Positions 13,511 to 25,051 of a DNA stretch of 64,000 nt are shown one piece after another (the first letter of the stretch is position 1; the number at the start of each line of letters is the position of its first letter). The position numbers were made by a program, and so were the translations under genes. The notes below the pieces were generated by a model. It saw nothing but the letters and a program-made list of their open reading frames with translations, was not told the origin of the DNA and ran no database searches. The stretch is taken from contig NC_066607.1 in NCBI RefSeq assembly GCF_905475345.1, positions 3,666,001 through 3,730,000 of the forward strand, read 5' to 3'. This DNA is from Vespula vulgaris. Lineage: Eukaryota; Arthropoda; Insecta; Hymenoptera; Vespidae.

Positions 13511-13550
13511 CTCTCTTTCTCTCTCTCTCTCTCTCTCTCACTCTCACTCT
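13511..13550 (+). repeat. (CT)n microsatellite
   Basis: CT run with two CACT interruptions. Confidence 0.9.
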
Positions 13551-13639
13551 TTCTTCTCGTCTCTGCTACAAATCCACCATCTCTCTTCCGCAGACCAAGA
13601 ATTTGTGGCACGTTAAATTTAATAAGTCGTTTCAACCGC

Positions 13640-15960
13640 TAGACCCTCTTCTCCCCTTCAAACTTGAGACAATGGGCCTTAGTCTCGACGGTATCTTCGA
13701 TCCGAAAAATAGTTTTCATTTGTAATAACGTGGCGATCATTTCCTTTTCTTTATCTTTCCTCTTTCTTCTTTTTAATTATCCTCGCGGAATAGGTTATGT
13801 ATCTCGACGCAACCAATGGAATTAATCGATGAAATTAAACGCATTGACGACGTAAAGATTTAATTGATTTCGGTCTGACCTTGATAGTAGCGCAGAAGTT
13901 TAGCGAGTAACGAATGAAGTTTCGTTTAGGAGGATCTGTAAGTAGAACTGAAGCTTGCTTCGACGACTAAGGTAGATGTATAATTATAAAGTTCGGCCGT
14001 GTAACGAATCGATGTTAACGATACCGTAGACGATTAACGTTACCCGCTTTGATACCTTCGTCTCACAGTTTTGACACTTGCGACATAATCACTCGCTTAA
14101 TTGCTTCATTAATAGTGGAAGAGAACGGCGCAGGATACATCCTGGATATTCGTAAACTTGGTTATTATCGGAGAAAGTGTATTCCTTTTCAAAGTCAATT
14201 ACCTCGATATGAAATAAATAATTGAGTCGACGTTAGTTCCGGCTATAGATTTAAAAGAAACGTTACACGAACGATTGGTCGAAGGATACTGACCCGATTA
14301 TCGTATTTTTATATCGACGAAATCAAGTTAGAAAGATGTGTACGAAAGTCTTCGATATTCATATTCTCTTTTCTTATTCAAACGGAAAGAAGGAAGAAAA
14401 GTAAAATGCGAGAAATGTCGATGAGAACGGACGTATCTACCGAAGGTAATACGAGCATCCCGCTACATCATTCACGCTACGGTAACATCGAAGAAAAATT
14501 TTAGAAAGCATTTTAGTACTACCTCCGTCTCTGACAAACGCTTACACCTCTACCTTCTTTCTTTCCATATTTTACAAGCTATACGAACAGCAATGGCATT
14601 ATACCGACTCGGAGTTGGAGTAGACGAGTCAGCGGAGCAAAGCAAGCGGCAACGGTGATGGTTGCTTTTTAGAATCGAATACCAAGCGAGCTTCCATGAA
14701 AAGTAGGCAAAATCGAGTCACCGTAACTTGCTCTCGTGCAAATGCAGCGAATTATTTCTTCCGGCTCTTTTCTTTTCGAAGCGACGCAACATCACGTCAT
14801 TTTACATTTTAGAACGACTGTGTAAACTACTAGCTATGAAAAGAAGTAGTCCGATGTCACTTATCGAGACAAAAAACGTTAGAACGTAAATTTTGACAAA
14901 TACGCAGTCGTACGCTTTTCTTGTCGATCGGGATAAGGGTACTTACCGGACGAAGCGTGATACTTTTTGCAGTTGTTTTATAACGTCATTTGGTACGTCC
15001 GATAATTAATCGATAATTAACGACTTGACATATCCAGCGCCGGATAATCGGTATTATAATCGTTAACAAATTTTGATAGGCGCGAATCGATTCATTATCG
15101 GGAGATGCTAATACGAGAAGGACATCGACAGTGATGGTATTTCGAAGCTTATTGCGTCGAAAATTTAGCGAAGAAACGTTGATGCGATTAGGTAACGAAT
15201 GATATATCGCGTTCGTTTTCGAGCAATCGACCGATAAAATTGTCGATATCCATGACTGCGTCCCACTCATATTCGATCGTTATTGGCCAGATTACGATAT
15301 TGCTTATATAGATTCATCATCCGTATTCGAACGATAGAGATTTTGTGTCTCGCGCATTAAAGCCGAGCTTTCGCATAACGATTATGGCTTTGACGTATTT
15401 GACGATCGCGATAACGGTTATGGTGTTGCCTTTTACGACGAAGAAATAATAGACTGCGCCAGCGATTATTGTTACGACTCCATTGCGAGCCGACGGATCG
15501 ACGAATTCAACGTTTGAAATCAAAGCGGACGATTTTGTGATACGCGAAACGTAATGTGGCAGCGATTAGAGCCATCGGATACATTCGACGCCGGTAATAA
15601 TGGAGAGGTTGTCACTTTACGGTTTTGCTTATGGCCATTTCTACTTTCGAGCGATCGATTTTTTCTTCGTTTCTCTCGTTTCTTCCCCCCACGAGATCTC
15701 GCGACGCCACGAACTTGAAAAAAAAACGTTCGATCTCGTATCGTGATTTCATCGAGGATCGAGAAGAAAGGGTTCGAGAAATTTCCTCGGCTTCTCAGAC
15801 CGACTTGGTAATGTTTTTCGAGCGGGCTCACGACAAAACGATAGCTGATCCTTGAGAAAGAGAGAACAAATCGCTCTTAAGGTAGCTCGTAAATAAACAA
15901 GTGTGCCACTTGACGAAGTACGGCTACCCGCAACGACCATAAGGGCTGTTAACTTGAACC
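13640..15960. other. Unique noncoding stretch
   Basis: Low in simple repeats and in ORFs. No gene, RNA or motif cluster recognised. Confidence 0.6.
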
Positions 15961-15980
15961 TTTCGGCTGACAGAAGGGGC

Positions 15981-16034
15981 TGAGAGAGGAAGAAGGAGAG
16001 AGGGGAGGGAGGGAGGGAGGGAGAGAGAGAAAGA
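15981..16034 (+). repeat. GAGG/GGGA purine tract
   Basis: (GA)n flanks an internal (GGGA)n run (agggagggaggg). Confidence 0.88.
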
Positions 16035-16752
16035 ACCTCGGAGAATAGGTTTTGAGGGTCTGCTGAAAATGGGGACGAGGAAGTTCGTCTGGTTTTTTTA
16101 AGAGGCGCTGGTCTCCCACTTGTACACAGCCACGCGCGAAATCGCGCTTTAAATGAAAAGAGATTCCGAGTCTGTCTCTAAAAAAGAATATACATACGTG
16201 TATACGTGCATAGACACACACATATTTTTTCCCCCTTTTATTCTTTTATTCCTTTATTATTTTATTTCTTCTCTTTGTTTTTTAATTTCAATATAAATCG
16301 GGCTTGGTATTAAAATTCTGTATGAGCGTATAATTACTCGTCGGATTCTTCGACGTTATAACAATGTTCGTTAATTAATAAAGCAAAAGTTACGAGAGAA
16401 AGAGAAGAAGGGAGAGTTTTAGTCGTAGCTCGCGCGCGATCATCTTAAACACGGACGAACGAAAAGTTCAAGCGTAAAGATACGAAGAGCAAGTTTCGAG
16501 TTACCTCGGCTAAAGAGTTTCATGCAAGGAAATCGTTAGAACGAACGATAAAACACGCGAAGTAAATCTATCGAAAATAATGATGGTATATCGAGAGGAC
16601 GAAAATGACGAGTTGGAATCGACGTTTAGACGTATCTCGAGCGAATAAGCGAGGAGGAAGTATCGAGCGCGAGAGACAAAGAGGTCACAAGCTGCTTGTC
16701 GCAAATCCAGCTCCGATCGAAACTCTCTCGACGATGGAGTTTAAAACGTACC

Positions 16753-16757
<5 letters not shown>

Positions 16758-16809
<52 letters not shown>
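16758..16809 (+). repeat. (AG)26 microsatellite
   Basis: Perfect AG run of 52 bp. Confidence 0.97.
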
Positions 16810-16814
<5 letters not shown>

Positions 16815-18058
16815 TTCTCATGATCGGTAGTATCGCAAAAGGATTTGACGGTAGAGTAAAAGCCAGACGGAAAATAGCAATCGTCAAAAGGATACAGAAC
16901 ATATAATCCAACCGCGAAAACGCAAGTCGGTGCCGTAGAAATATGGTCTGAAAAAGAACACAATATTCGATGAAACGAGGCTCGACTCGCTCCGTCGTTC
17001 AGTTTCCCGAGCATTCTGGGGAAAAGGGAAAAAGGTAGAAAGTTTAACCGATAGTAGAGAGAGAGCTCTATTTATATGCGCTCTTTCCTTTCTCACTCTT
17101 TCTCTCCCTTTCCTCCTTCTTCCTTACACTCTCGTCGATGTTATCACGCGATATCCGATAAAGCCACATAAGATATTCTCCGTATCGAGGAATCGATATC
17201 GCAAAGAAGCCGCCAACGAAGGCGTCGTCGATGTCATTTTTCGTCGTTCGGCAGTCGCTCCGTAGGACGGTTTTTCCTTTCTTTAGCTACGGCTTATCTA
17301 CCTCGGCTTATCACCAAACTAAGTCGTGCGACTCCTTACGCTTCGGTTCGCGATAAACGCTTGGCCGAGTCGGTAAAGATGGTAAAGACTCACCATTTTC
17401 ACGAGTCGTTTGGCGTACTTTAATTCCATCGAGGAGTACTACACGACGCCGCTGGAAAATGGAGAGGAGAGATACCGCGAGTGTGTGTATTACGGATCAA
17501 GATAAAAATGTTATCTTGTCGGGAGAAATAACGACGCTTCTCGGTTTACCCTTTAAAAAGGAGAAGAAAAGAGGAACGAGAGAAAAAGAAAGGAAAGAAT
17601 ATAGAGAGACGGATAAAAGTTTTCTTACACCGCGAATTTCCCTTATCACGTTTATCGTTCTTTTCCTCTTTCATAGGAAGAATATCTTCAAAGTGTTAGT
17701 TTAAAAAGCAGACTTTAATAGCGTATATTTTTCTCTCCGAGTGTATTCTCTCGATGGCTCGCGTGATAGCCCAAAGTAGAGACGAATCGAGGGTTCCTTG
17801 TAACCTTTGGCATGAATATGAACGAGTGGTAATTTATCGTGCCGATAAAAAGTTTTCGTTATATCACTCGAAGTCGTTAGCAATGCGATCCCCTCGTACG
17901 ATTTTCTTTGCTTCTTGGCAGAGACAGGAAATTGGACAAAATTCTGGCGATGCGTGAAACGTATAAAAAGATGAAGGGGGAGAAAAAAGAACAGCGAAAG
18001 ATAAAGAGAAACGAAAATAGAGGAGTTGGTAATTAAGTTGGATTTAAAAGCTGTGTGA

Positions 18059-18295
18059 GAGGTTAACGAGCAAACGGTTGACCGGTGGCGTGACATAAAG
18101 ATACCGCCGGTAGAAACGAATTACGAGAACGGTATAAAAGCGTTTCCATCGGAACTTGTGGCGAAGTTGCTGTTGTCGGAGCAAGTGGATGACAAATTTG
18201 ATGTCACTTTATGGAAGCGCCACGCAACGCGCGCACGCCACCGAATACGTCCTTGGTACAACTTGGACGCGTTTCGCTCGAGGAGCTCGGTTTAA
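18059..18295 (+). other. Stop-to-stop ORF of 78 codons with protein-like composition, function unknown
   Basis: This frame is open from just after a TGA (18056-18058) to the TAA at 18293. It has no internal methionine. The peptide is not low-complexity: it includes EQTVDRWRDIKIPP, ELVAKLLLSEQVDDKFD and VTLWKRH. I do not recognise it. No convincing acceptor lies at its left edge. A second frame over the same bases contains the ATG ORF at 18211. It may be a chance ORF, an exon or a decayed coding fragment. Confidence 0.15.
18133..18138 (+). promoter_or_regulatory. TATA-box-like motif (TATAAA)
   Basis: TATAAA in the context ggTATAAAAgc lies 73 bp before an ATG (18211) whose frame runs to a good splice donor. 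No initiator consensus was recognised about 30 bp downstream. It is evidence only in combination with the candidate exon at 18211-18317. Confidence 0.2.
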
Positions 18296-18317
18296 CGAGC
18301 GAAATCAAGCGGCTAAG
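18211..18317 (+). CDS. Candidate plus-strand first coding exon (unrecognised product)
   Basis: Reading from the ATG at 18211, 35 codons lead to a donor with good consensus (CTAAG|gtatgt, GT at 18318-18319). The peptide starts MEAPRNARTPPN and ends in a leucine- and charge-rich stretch (SLEELGLTSEIKRL) that could be helical. A TATAAA lies 73 bp upstream. An in-frame stop lies just before the ATG. The downstream exon, if any, was not found, and the same bases are open in another frame. Without a partner exon or homology this remains a weak prediction, antisense to the presumed CELF intron. Confidence 0.15.
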
Positions 18318-18951
18318 GTATGTTAAATACCTTCGTCGTTTCTACCTTATCGCGCAGCTACATTATCGCGGTACCGAACTAACGCGTCTCTCAAAACTAT
18401 TCTTCAACTTTCGCAACGATCTCTTTCCTGTGACTCGAGCGATATCCTTTCGTACAAAATCGCAATAGTAATTCTAAATATCGAGGCGATGAGTTATGCG
18501 CTTACGCGTACGAAGAGGCGAAGGAGGAAGAGCCGTGAAAGGACCGAGAAGTAAGTACGTTCTTCGAGTGTAAAACCCTAAGGTTGATTTATTCGTTCGC
18601 ACTTACCGAACCCTTAAACTTTCACGATGCGAAATTCGCTCGGCGACGAGAGATTCCGCTCGTTACACGCACGTGTTACGAGCAGTGCGAAGCACGCTGA
18701 AAGCTATTCGTTCGAGGCACGGGCGTCATTTATCGAGAAGTACGAGTCGGCTGACAAATCTGACGTTACGCCACGCCGCTGTGCGTATACCGCGGACGGG
18801 GTTGGGTAATTTGGCCACATTTTGCGGCAACCAGAGAGGTTAACGAGTACCGACTGAGGAGGAGTATGAGGGTTGGAGCGCGTATGAGAGACGAGGAGAG
18901 AACTAGGCGTTGTGTAACGAGTAGGGAAGGGATCAACGAGAACGAGAGAAC

Positions 18952-18953
<2 letters not shown>

Positions 18954-18991
<38 letters not shown>
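18954..18991 (+). repeat. (GA)n microsatellite
   Basis: Perfect GA run of about 38 bp. Confidence 0.96.
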
Positions 18992-18998
<7 letters not shown>

Positions 18999-20048
18999 CA
19001 TAGAACGAGTTAGTACCACGTCGTGCAACGATAGTTCGCGTTAACGACCGCCGCGAGGTAGAAGGTTGAACGAGACGAGACCAAGACTGGTAGGCCGGCA
19101 CACCCCTAATTGCCGACCAGGGATTTACGGGGGTTAGGTGCCAGGAATATAAATATCCTTGTAGGATCGTCGCTATCCGGAATTTCTACGTAACGCGACG
19201 AATCTTTCTTTCCAACGTCTCTCTTCTTGCCTCTCCACCTCACCCCCTTCTCTCTCTCTTACTAAATATCAGACGTCAAAATTAACGGACGTATTCCACG
19301 CTAAACTTCGATTCGTGATAATGTTCCGGTCAAAGCGACGAAACAAAGCGAGTCGACGTTTCGTCCAATCGCATTTTTCAACTTCGAAAAGAAGATTTGC
19401 GAAAAAAGATTTCCAACCGAGTTAATCGTACGTATGTAAGTTCGAAAGTGGTCTGGTCGTGTTTTAAAATTCAAGTATCCTCCGTCTACCGGTTTAACGA
19501 GCGGCATCTATCTTTTTGCAATGGCTATTTTACGTTCTCCCGTCCGACAAATGGTTCGATCGTTCGTCTCGACTACCTACCTACTGCGTACCTTCGACTT
19601 TTCGCCTTTTTCCTTCGTTCTCTATTCCGATCTTTTTCTCACATTTGTCTTATTTTCGTGCTTGACTTCCTTTCGAATCTTATCCCAGTAAAGTCGACGA
19701 AACGACGACTAAATACAGACGAACTTAGAATCCGTTCGAAAGATCTTTGGTCGAAAATTTTTTTCAGAAAAATCGCGAAATCGTTCTCCAGCGACGAACG
19801 TCGAGTAATTTAATACTTTGAGAATTGCATAATTTTACTCGCGGCGAGGGTACTCGCGTGGTTCATCCTTTAAAATGGAAAGGCCGATGGGAGTGCTTTA
19901 GGTGGGAGAAATTGTAGCCGCGACGATATCGAAGGCGAAAGCGTGTAAAACCACGAAGGGAAATATTCCGTTGGCGTGGTGCAGTTTTACGGGGCGCACA
20001 CCTCGTATATCGGATCGCGCATTAATGTCGTATAATTTTACGTACCGC

Positions 20049-20072
20049 GTACGTATACACGTGTATACGTAC
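20049..20072. promoter_or_regulatory. Perfect 24-bp palindrome centred on CACGTG, with a second CACGTG 14 bp away
   Basis: The 12 bases 20049-20060 are exactly reverse-complemented by 20061-20072. The centre is the canonical E-box CACGTG (20058-20063). A second CACGTG follows at 20072-20077. CACGTG is the class-B E-box bound by bHLH proteins such as CLOCK/CYCLE and Myc/Max. Function here is inference. The same 34 bases (20046-20079) also alternate purine and pyrimidine without a break. Confidence 0.35.
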
Positions 20073-20183
20073 ACGTGCGGGCGAGCTAGGTCAACCGATC
20101 GTATTGTGCTTTGATAAAAACTTGGTGCAAATGACGTCACATTGTGGGCGATACGCGTTCATTGGACGAGGAAGAAATTAAAC

Positions 20184-20254
20184 GAAAAAAAAAGAAGAAA
20201 AGAGAAGAGAAGAAAGGAGAAGAAAGGAAAAGAAAAGAAAGGAAAAAAGAAGGA
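20184..20254 (+). repeat. 71-nt uninterrupted homopurine tract
   Basis: Only A and G for 71 bases (aaaaagaagaaaagagaagag type). It is a candidate triplex-forming sequence and explains the lysine/glutamate-rich ORF over it. Confidence 0.9.
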
Positions 20255-20339
20255 CGAAGAGAACAAACATACGTACGATTCAAATCCGTTTGCCATTTCA
20301 CTGTCAATAAACCTTACTTAGGCTCTTGAGAAAATCTAC

Positions 20340-21050
20340 GTCTACTCTTCGATAACGTCTCTTCTTTGAGGTTTATGAATCGTTAATGTCCCTTCTTTCC
20401 GAGAAGAGGAGAGAAATTTTCTCAATAAGATCGCTGGGTAAGGGATTAACCCATAATCCAAGGGGATATTCCACCGGGCGGCATCTTCAATCCCGGTAAT
20501 TGAGAAACTGCGTTTGTATTGAAATACGTTATCTCGTCCGAGTAAGAATAATTTGGTCGGCCGGTCTACTCCGGTGAACGATAAGAGAGGCAAAAGATAC
20601 GAATTAATTACTTCGATATCCTCTCGAGAAAGCGGAGTTCAAATTCCTCTGGGACAGCAGTTTATCATGATTACCTTTAGTCCTTTGGACCTTAGTCTGG
20701 GATTAAGAGGGATGATTGAGTAGTCCACGAGGAGCCTCGGCATTATATGAAAATATCCTGTCATCCTGATTTGTACGCGGCAACACGCGGATTCGTCGAG
20801 ATTAAAGTGAAGAAATTGAGAGAAGGATGGAAGTAACGACCTAAGATTCTCGAGGAAAGAAGAACGGCAAACGAGAGATAACGAGGAGCATACAGGAGGA
20901 AGTAACTCTAGCTCGGTATTGTGAAAGGTGACCGAAGGTAGTAGCAGCAGCATCAAAGTGGAATATATGCCGTAAGGACGTAAGTTTGAGGTTTGACTAT
21001 CGACTAGCTGTCCGGTGACCAAACTTAGAGTCGACTTACAGCCACGAACC
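20340..21050. promoter_or_regulatory. Microsatellite-poor block with K50-homeodomain-type motifs; possible intronic enhancer
   Basis: About 700 bp lacks simple repeats, which is uncommon in this window. It contains GGATTA (20443), TAATCC (20454) and GGATTA (20700), plus AATCCC (20489) and a TAATTG (20496). GGATTA/TAATCC is the site of Bicoid/Otx-type K50 homeodomains. The minus strand is open for 83 and 127 codons (20342-20593 and 20639-21022) without recognisable domains. An enhancer or other conserved noncoding element is a hypothesis based on motif clustering alone. Confidence 0.2.
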
Positions 21051-22196
21051 GTGGCATTACGTTATAGGACCCTAGAGGCGCCAGCGAGACCTTTAAAGAC
21101 TGCTTTCCTTAAAGCATTAACGCCATCCTCCTAACTCCTCTACCTTCTGTCTGGTCCTCGTTCCCTTTCTCTCCTCGCTCTCCCTCTCTCGTTCTTTATC
21201 TCGTCCAACTACAAGGAAACGATGTTTGACGTCCCGTCTCTCTTAACGGCTTGTAAGCCGTCGGTAGATCTGGCCTCTTAAGATCACAGTCGTTTTTGTG
21301 CTATTTGAACGATCTGTTTCTTACGACGTTGTCTTTCTTCCTCGGACAACGATTTATCATGCCGCGCCAAGCTCGATGACAAAGCCCAAACTAGCTAGAT
21401 GATACACAGATCGCACGGTTGATCTTTAAAAAGTTTATTATCTTCCTACCGCTGCTACGATTCGTATTATTCACTATTTTTCCGGCGACGTGAAATCGTT
21501 AATTTCGATGAAGTGCACGGTTTAGCAAAGGCTGTATTTAACGTTTTATCGCCCCCTCAACGAGGTTAGAATTAATAAAGCTCATATATCTCGGCAGGCT
21601 CGCGAACTCGTTTCATCGCGAGACTCTTTCCACTTTTGATTAATCGTCCTCTATAATGAATGAAGTTGCGGTATATGGTTGGCGTTGTTCTTCGTTTTCT
21701 CGGTTCCGAAATATTTACTTACGTCGGATTTAATTCGTCGATCTTATCTCCGCGTTACAAAAAACCAAATGTCAATAGAATTTAGCGACGAAAAATAAAT
21801 CTTTCCTTCTCTTTTCTTTCGGAACGTTTAGGAATACGATCATAAATCGAGCTTTGTCCTGTTTTAACATTCGATCAAAAGTGTTCGTCGTTTCGGAACA
21901 TTAATGTATCAGCATGATAATGAATCGAAAAGAGAAAGATGTATATTTACACACGCAGATGCAGACTCACGCACACACAAATATAACGGAGGAAAGTGAG
22001 AAAGACAAAATACACGCGCGTGGAAAGACTTTAACCAAGATTGAGTAGCTCGCAAAAAGTTGGTTTCGTGCGGCTCGCTGACTTAATGTTCGGTATTATG
22101 CTCGCTGATGGATGCCGCTCGTTAATTTTATAATTTCGTTGCCGGCTGCCTTTGGATACGCGTGGTATGAACGATCCGACGCGAAACAAAAGAAAT

Positions 22197-22231
22197 AAGG
22201 AAGGAAGGAAGGAAGGAAGGAAGGAAGGAAG
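22197..22231 (+). repeat. (AAGG)n tetranucleotide microsatellite
   Basis: Nearly nine perfect AAGG units (35 bp). It is followed to about 22380 by imperfect GA/AAG purine sequence. Confidence 0.96.
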
Positions 22232-22568
22232 CGAGCATAGAGAGAAAAAAGAGAGAGAAAGAAAAAAAATAGTAAAAAGAGAAAGCGTTCGAGAGTATAG
22301 CAAAACTAACGTAGTTAGAACGAGAAAAGATAGAGCAAAAAGAAAAGAGAAGAGAAACAAGAGGAAAAGAGAAAGGTAGAAGGAAAGGCCGGAGGATGAT
22401 TGGCTGCTGGGGCTACCACTGCTCCTGGATACTAATATCTCCGGCTAGGTGGGATATACTCTTACAAATTGTCTGCTACTACCTCGTGGAAGGGTGTGCG
22501 CGAGGGGGATTTGTCTCCATTAAAGGGATTGAGGTTTTGTCGTACTCCACTTCTCCTTCTTCGCGTTT

Positions 22569-22671
22569 CTCTCTCTCTCTCTCTCTCTCCTTCTTCTCTT
22601 TTCTATCCACCAGCATCGCCTCCACTACTACCATCCCTTCCTCAAGCTCTCTCTCTCTCTCTCTCTCTCCC
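22569..22671 (+). repeat. Two (CT)n runs in a pyrimidine-rich block
   Basis: CT runs at 22569-22589 and 22648-22670, separated by about 60 bp of mixed sequence. Further pyrimidine-rich sequence continues to about 22740. Confidence 0.88.
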
Positions 22672-24244
22672 TCTTTTTTCCTTTCTTTTTCCCTTCTTTT
22701 TACCAACCTTTTTCTTTCTTTCTCCCTCCTTCTCTTCTTTCCGCTAGACGCCAGATTGGAAGACGAATCTTTTGCCAGCAACAGGATTTTCTGTGGATTC
22801 ACCTTCGAGTAAGTGCGTGCAAACGTCTCGCTCTTTTTTCTTATCTCTTTCTCTTTCCCTTTGTCCATCGACTCCCGTCAAACACCGCGAATGTCTCTAA
22901 TGGCGTTTCATTTTCTTCTTTTTCCTGTCCCTTCCTTCTTTTCTACTCGCCCATCCCTCTTCTTAGCCTTCTTTCTATCTCTCGTTTCTTCTTTCCTTTT
23001 CTTTTTCTTTTTTGCGCTTCGAAGAACAACGAAGAATAATTTAGGAGATCACTGGGTCGTTCGGACGAAGGAGCGTGACTTTCACTCGATATTGTTTCAC
23101 GTAGTTCTTCGTTTGGAAACGACTGAAAAGGATAAAAAAGAAACGGGTCTGGGTAAAGCGACCGATCGACTTGATCTATTGTTTCCACCTCTCTGAAATC
23201 GGGTCAACTTCATTTTACAGGGAATATAGGCTGGCTCCTTCTTTATTCAAACGATGGAAGACGAGGAGAATAAAAGTCTCCTTGATGGTTAAGCTTTCGG
23301 AAAACATACTTTCCTTCCTCTTTGTAAAAAGTATTCATGGGAAAGGGAGAAGAAAAGAATAATATTTAGGAGTTTCCGCAACTATCTTGCGTTTCTTGTT
23401 TGTTGTTTGCTTGTTTCTACGATATAACGAATGTCGTCATGCGAAACGTATGCGATTTCGTCGGATCGAGAAAGTAAACGGAGAAAGATGAGAAAGAAAA
23501 AGAGTCTGATAAATCGACGCATTTTCTTGAGCCGGACGGTGGCTGCAAGTATGACTGTGTCATAAATTCAAAAGATCTTATTACCCGGAAGATCTCAATG
23601 CGCGTCATAATGGAAGATAATATTGGGACTCGTTCCAACCCATTGTACTCGATGGCCCGTTGCGTATCGGTGAAACGTAGTGTGCGCGGCGACTCCATCA
23701 AAATATATACATAACACACACACATATATATATTTGTCCTTTCTTCTCGTTCCGACTCATCCACGGCGCCACCGAATATTTGTCGGTGTCTCCGGCACGC
23801 ACTTTCCCTAACGACGAACTTCTCTCCCTCATCTACGTAAACGATAACTCTAGATCGATCTCTCGAATACGAATTCGTTCTATCGTGAAATCGTAATTTC
23901 GACGACGATTTTCACAAAGTTCAGACTAGAACGAGCGGACACGTCTGCGAGGATCCGGAGTATTTATCTGTAAGATAGAATCGAAAAAGAATTGATTCGA
24001 CGATAGCTCGATATCTTTTTCGTATCTCTTTGGTTGTGGTAACTATATCCCTTAATCAAAGAATTACGAGAATTGGCCTTTACCCTGTGGTTGGGTATAA
24101 TCTACGGGTAAATTTACTCGAGTTACTTTTAGAATCGGTTGAAACGCGATTATACATTACTCGATGATTTTTTCGTTCGGTCGATTAAATATTTGTTTCA
24201 TCGAGGTCTGCTTTTACAGAGATATCGTGTGACGGGAGGTGAGA

Positions 24245-24293
24245 ATATATATATATACACGCGCGCGCACACGCACACATATACACACGCGTG
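24245..24293. repeat. 49-nt perfect alternating purine-pyrimidine tract (TA, CA, CG)
   Basis: Strict R-Y alternation runs from 24245 to 24293 through (AT)n, a GCGCGCGC core (24261-24268), CA steps and a terminal CGTG. Such mixtures, especially with CG/CA steps, are classic Z-DNA-prone sequence. Confidence 0.9.
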
Positions 24294-24975
24294 GTCTCGT
24301 TTTTCTGTATTCGGTAAGGTAACGTAGAAGAAGAAGGGAGGACCTCGCGAGTAAGGGAGAAAAGAAATTAGACGGGGAGCGAAAAAGGAGAAACGATATA
24401 ACAGGATTGAAAGAACAAGGAAGAAGAAGTTTAGGAATGGCAAAGGAAGAACGTGAAAAGAATGGAGAAACAAGAGCGGAAGCTCCGAAAGAAAGAAAGT
24501 GGAAAACGCCTGGCGTACAAGTTGGGTGAGAGAGGACGGCCAAAGGACGGTTAGAGGATGAGGTCCTGTGGGGACGGAAGGAGGTCGGTAAAGGAGAGTA
24601 AGAGCATAAAAAGAGATGGAGATAGAGAGAGAGAGAAAGCTACTTCGGCAAGGATTCGAGAAATTAAACTTTACAGTCCTGCTTCTTATAATCCTGGCTA
24701 ACAGCCAGAACTTCCTCGAGTCTTTACTGATTGCGAAGCTATCTTCCTGTGTGGTATTCTTTGTTATGTTCAAATGGTTGTACAGAATCGTCGAGTGGGC
24801 GAACGTAGCGTGCGTCCACTCAAAGCTTCCGGTTGCTTTTCAACCCGGCCACAAAGTGTTTTCCGTTTACGCGATTTATTTTTCCGTTGCGTTTCCGCCC
24901 GCAAATTTACGAACGGAGTCGAGACTTTTTTGTCTCGGTAAAACAAAGTCATAGACGAGAATAGAATGAGAAAGA

Positions 24976-25051
24976 AAAAAATGCTATGAAAAAAAAGAAA
25001 AAGAAAAAGAAAAGGAAAGAAAAAAGAAAACGAAATAAAAAAAAAAGAATA
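24976..25051 (+). repeat. A/G-rich tract of AAAAG/AAAAAG units
   Basis: Homopurine-like sequence of A runs separated by single G bases, with only a few T/C breaks. Confidence 0.85.

Noticed and set aside
22480..22496. CTACTACCTC, complementary to the let-7 seed region
   Set aside because: It lies on the plus strand, whereas the presumed transcript here is minus-sense. A 10-mer is expected occasionally by chance, and no 3' UTR was identified.
24198..24773. 191-codon minus-strand ORF
   Set aside because: Leu/Ser/Phe-rich translation of a purine-rich plus strand, running into the alternating tract at 24245. No family features.
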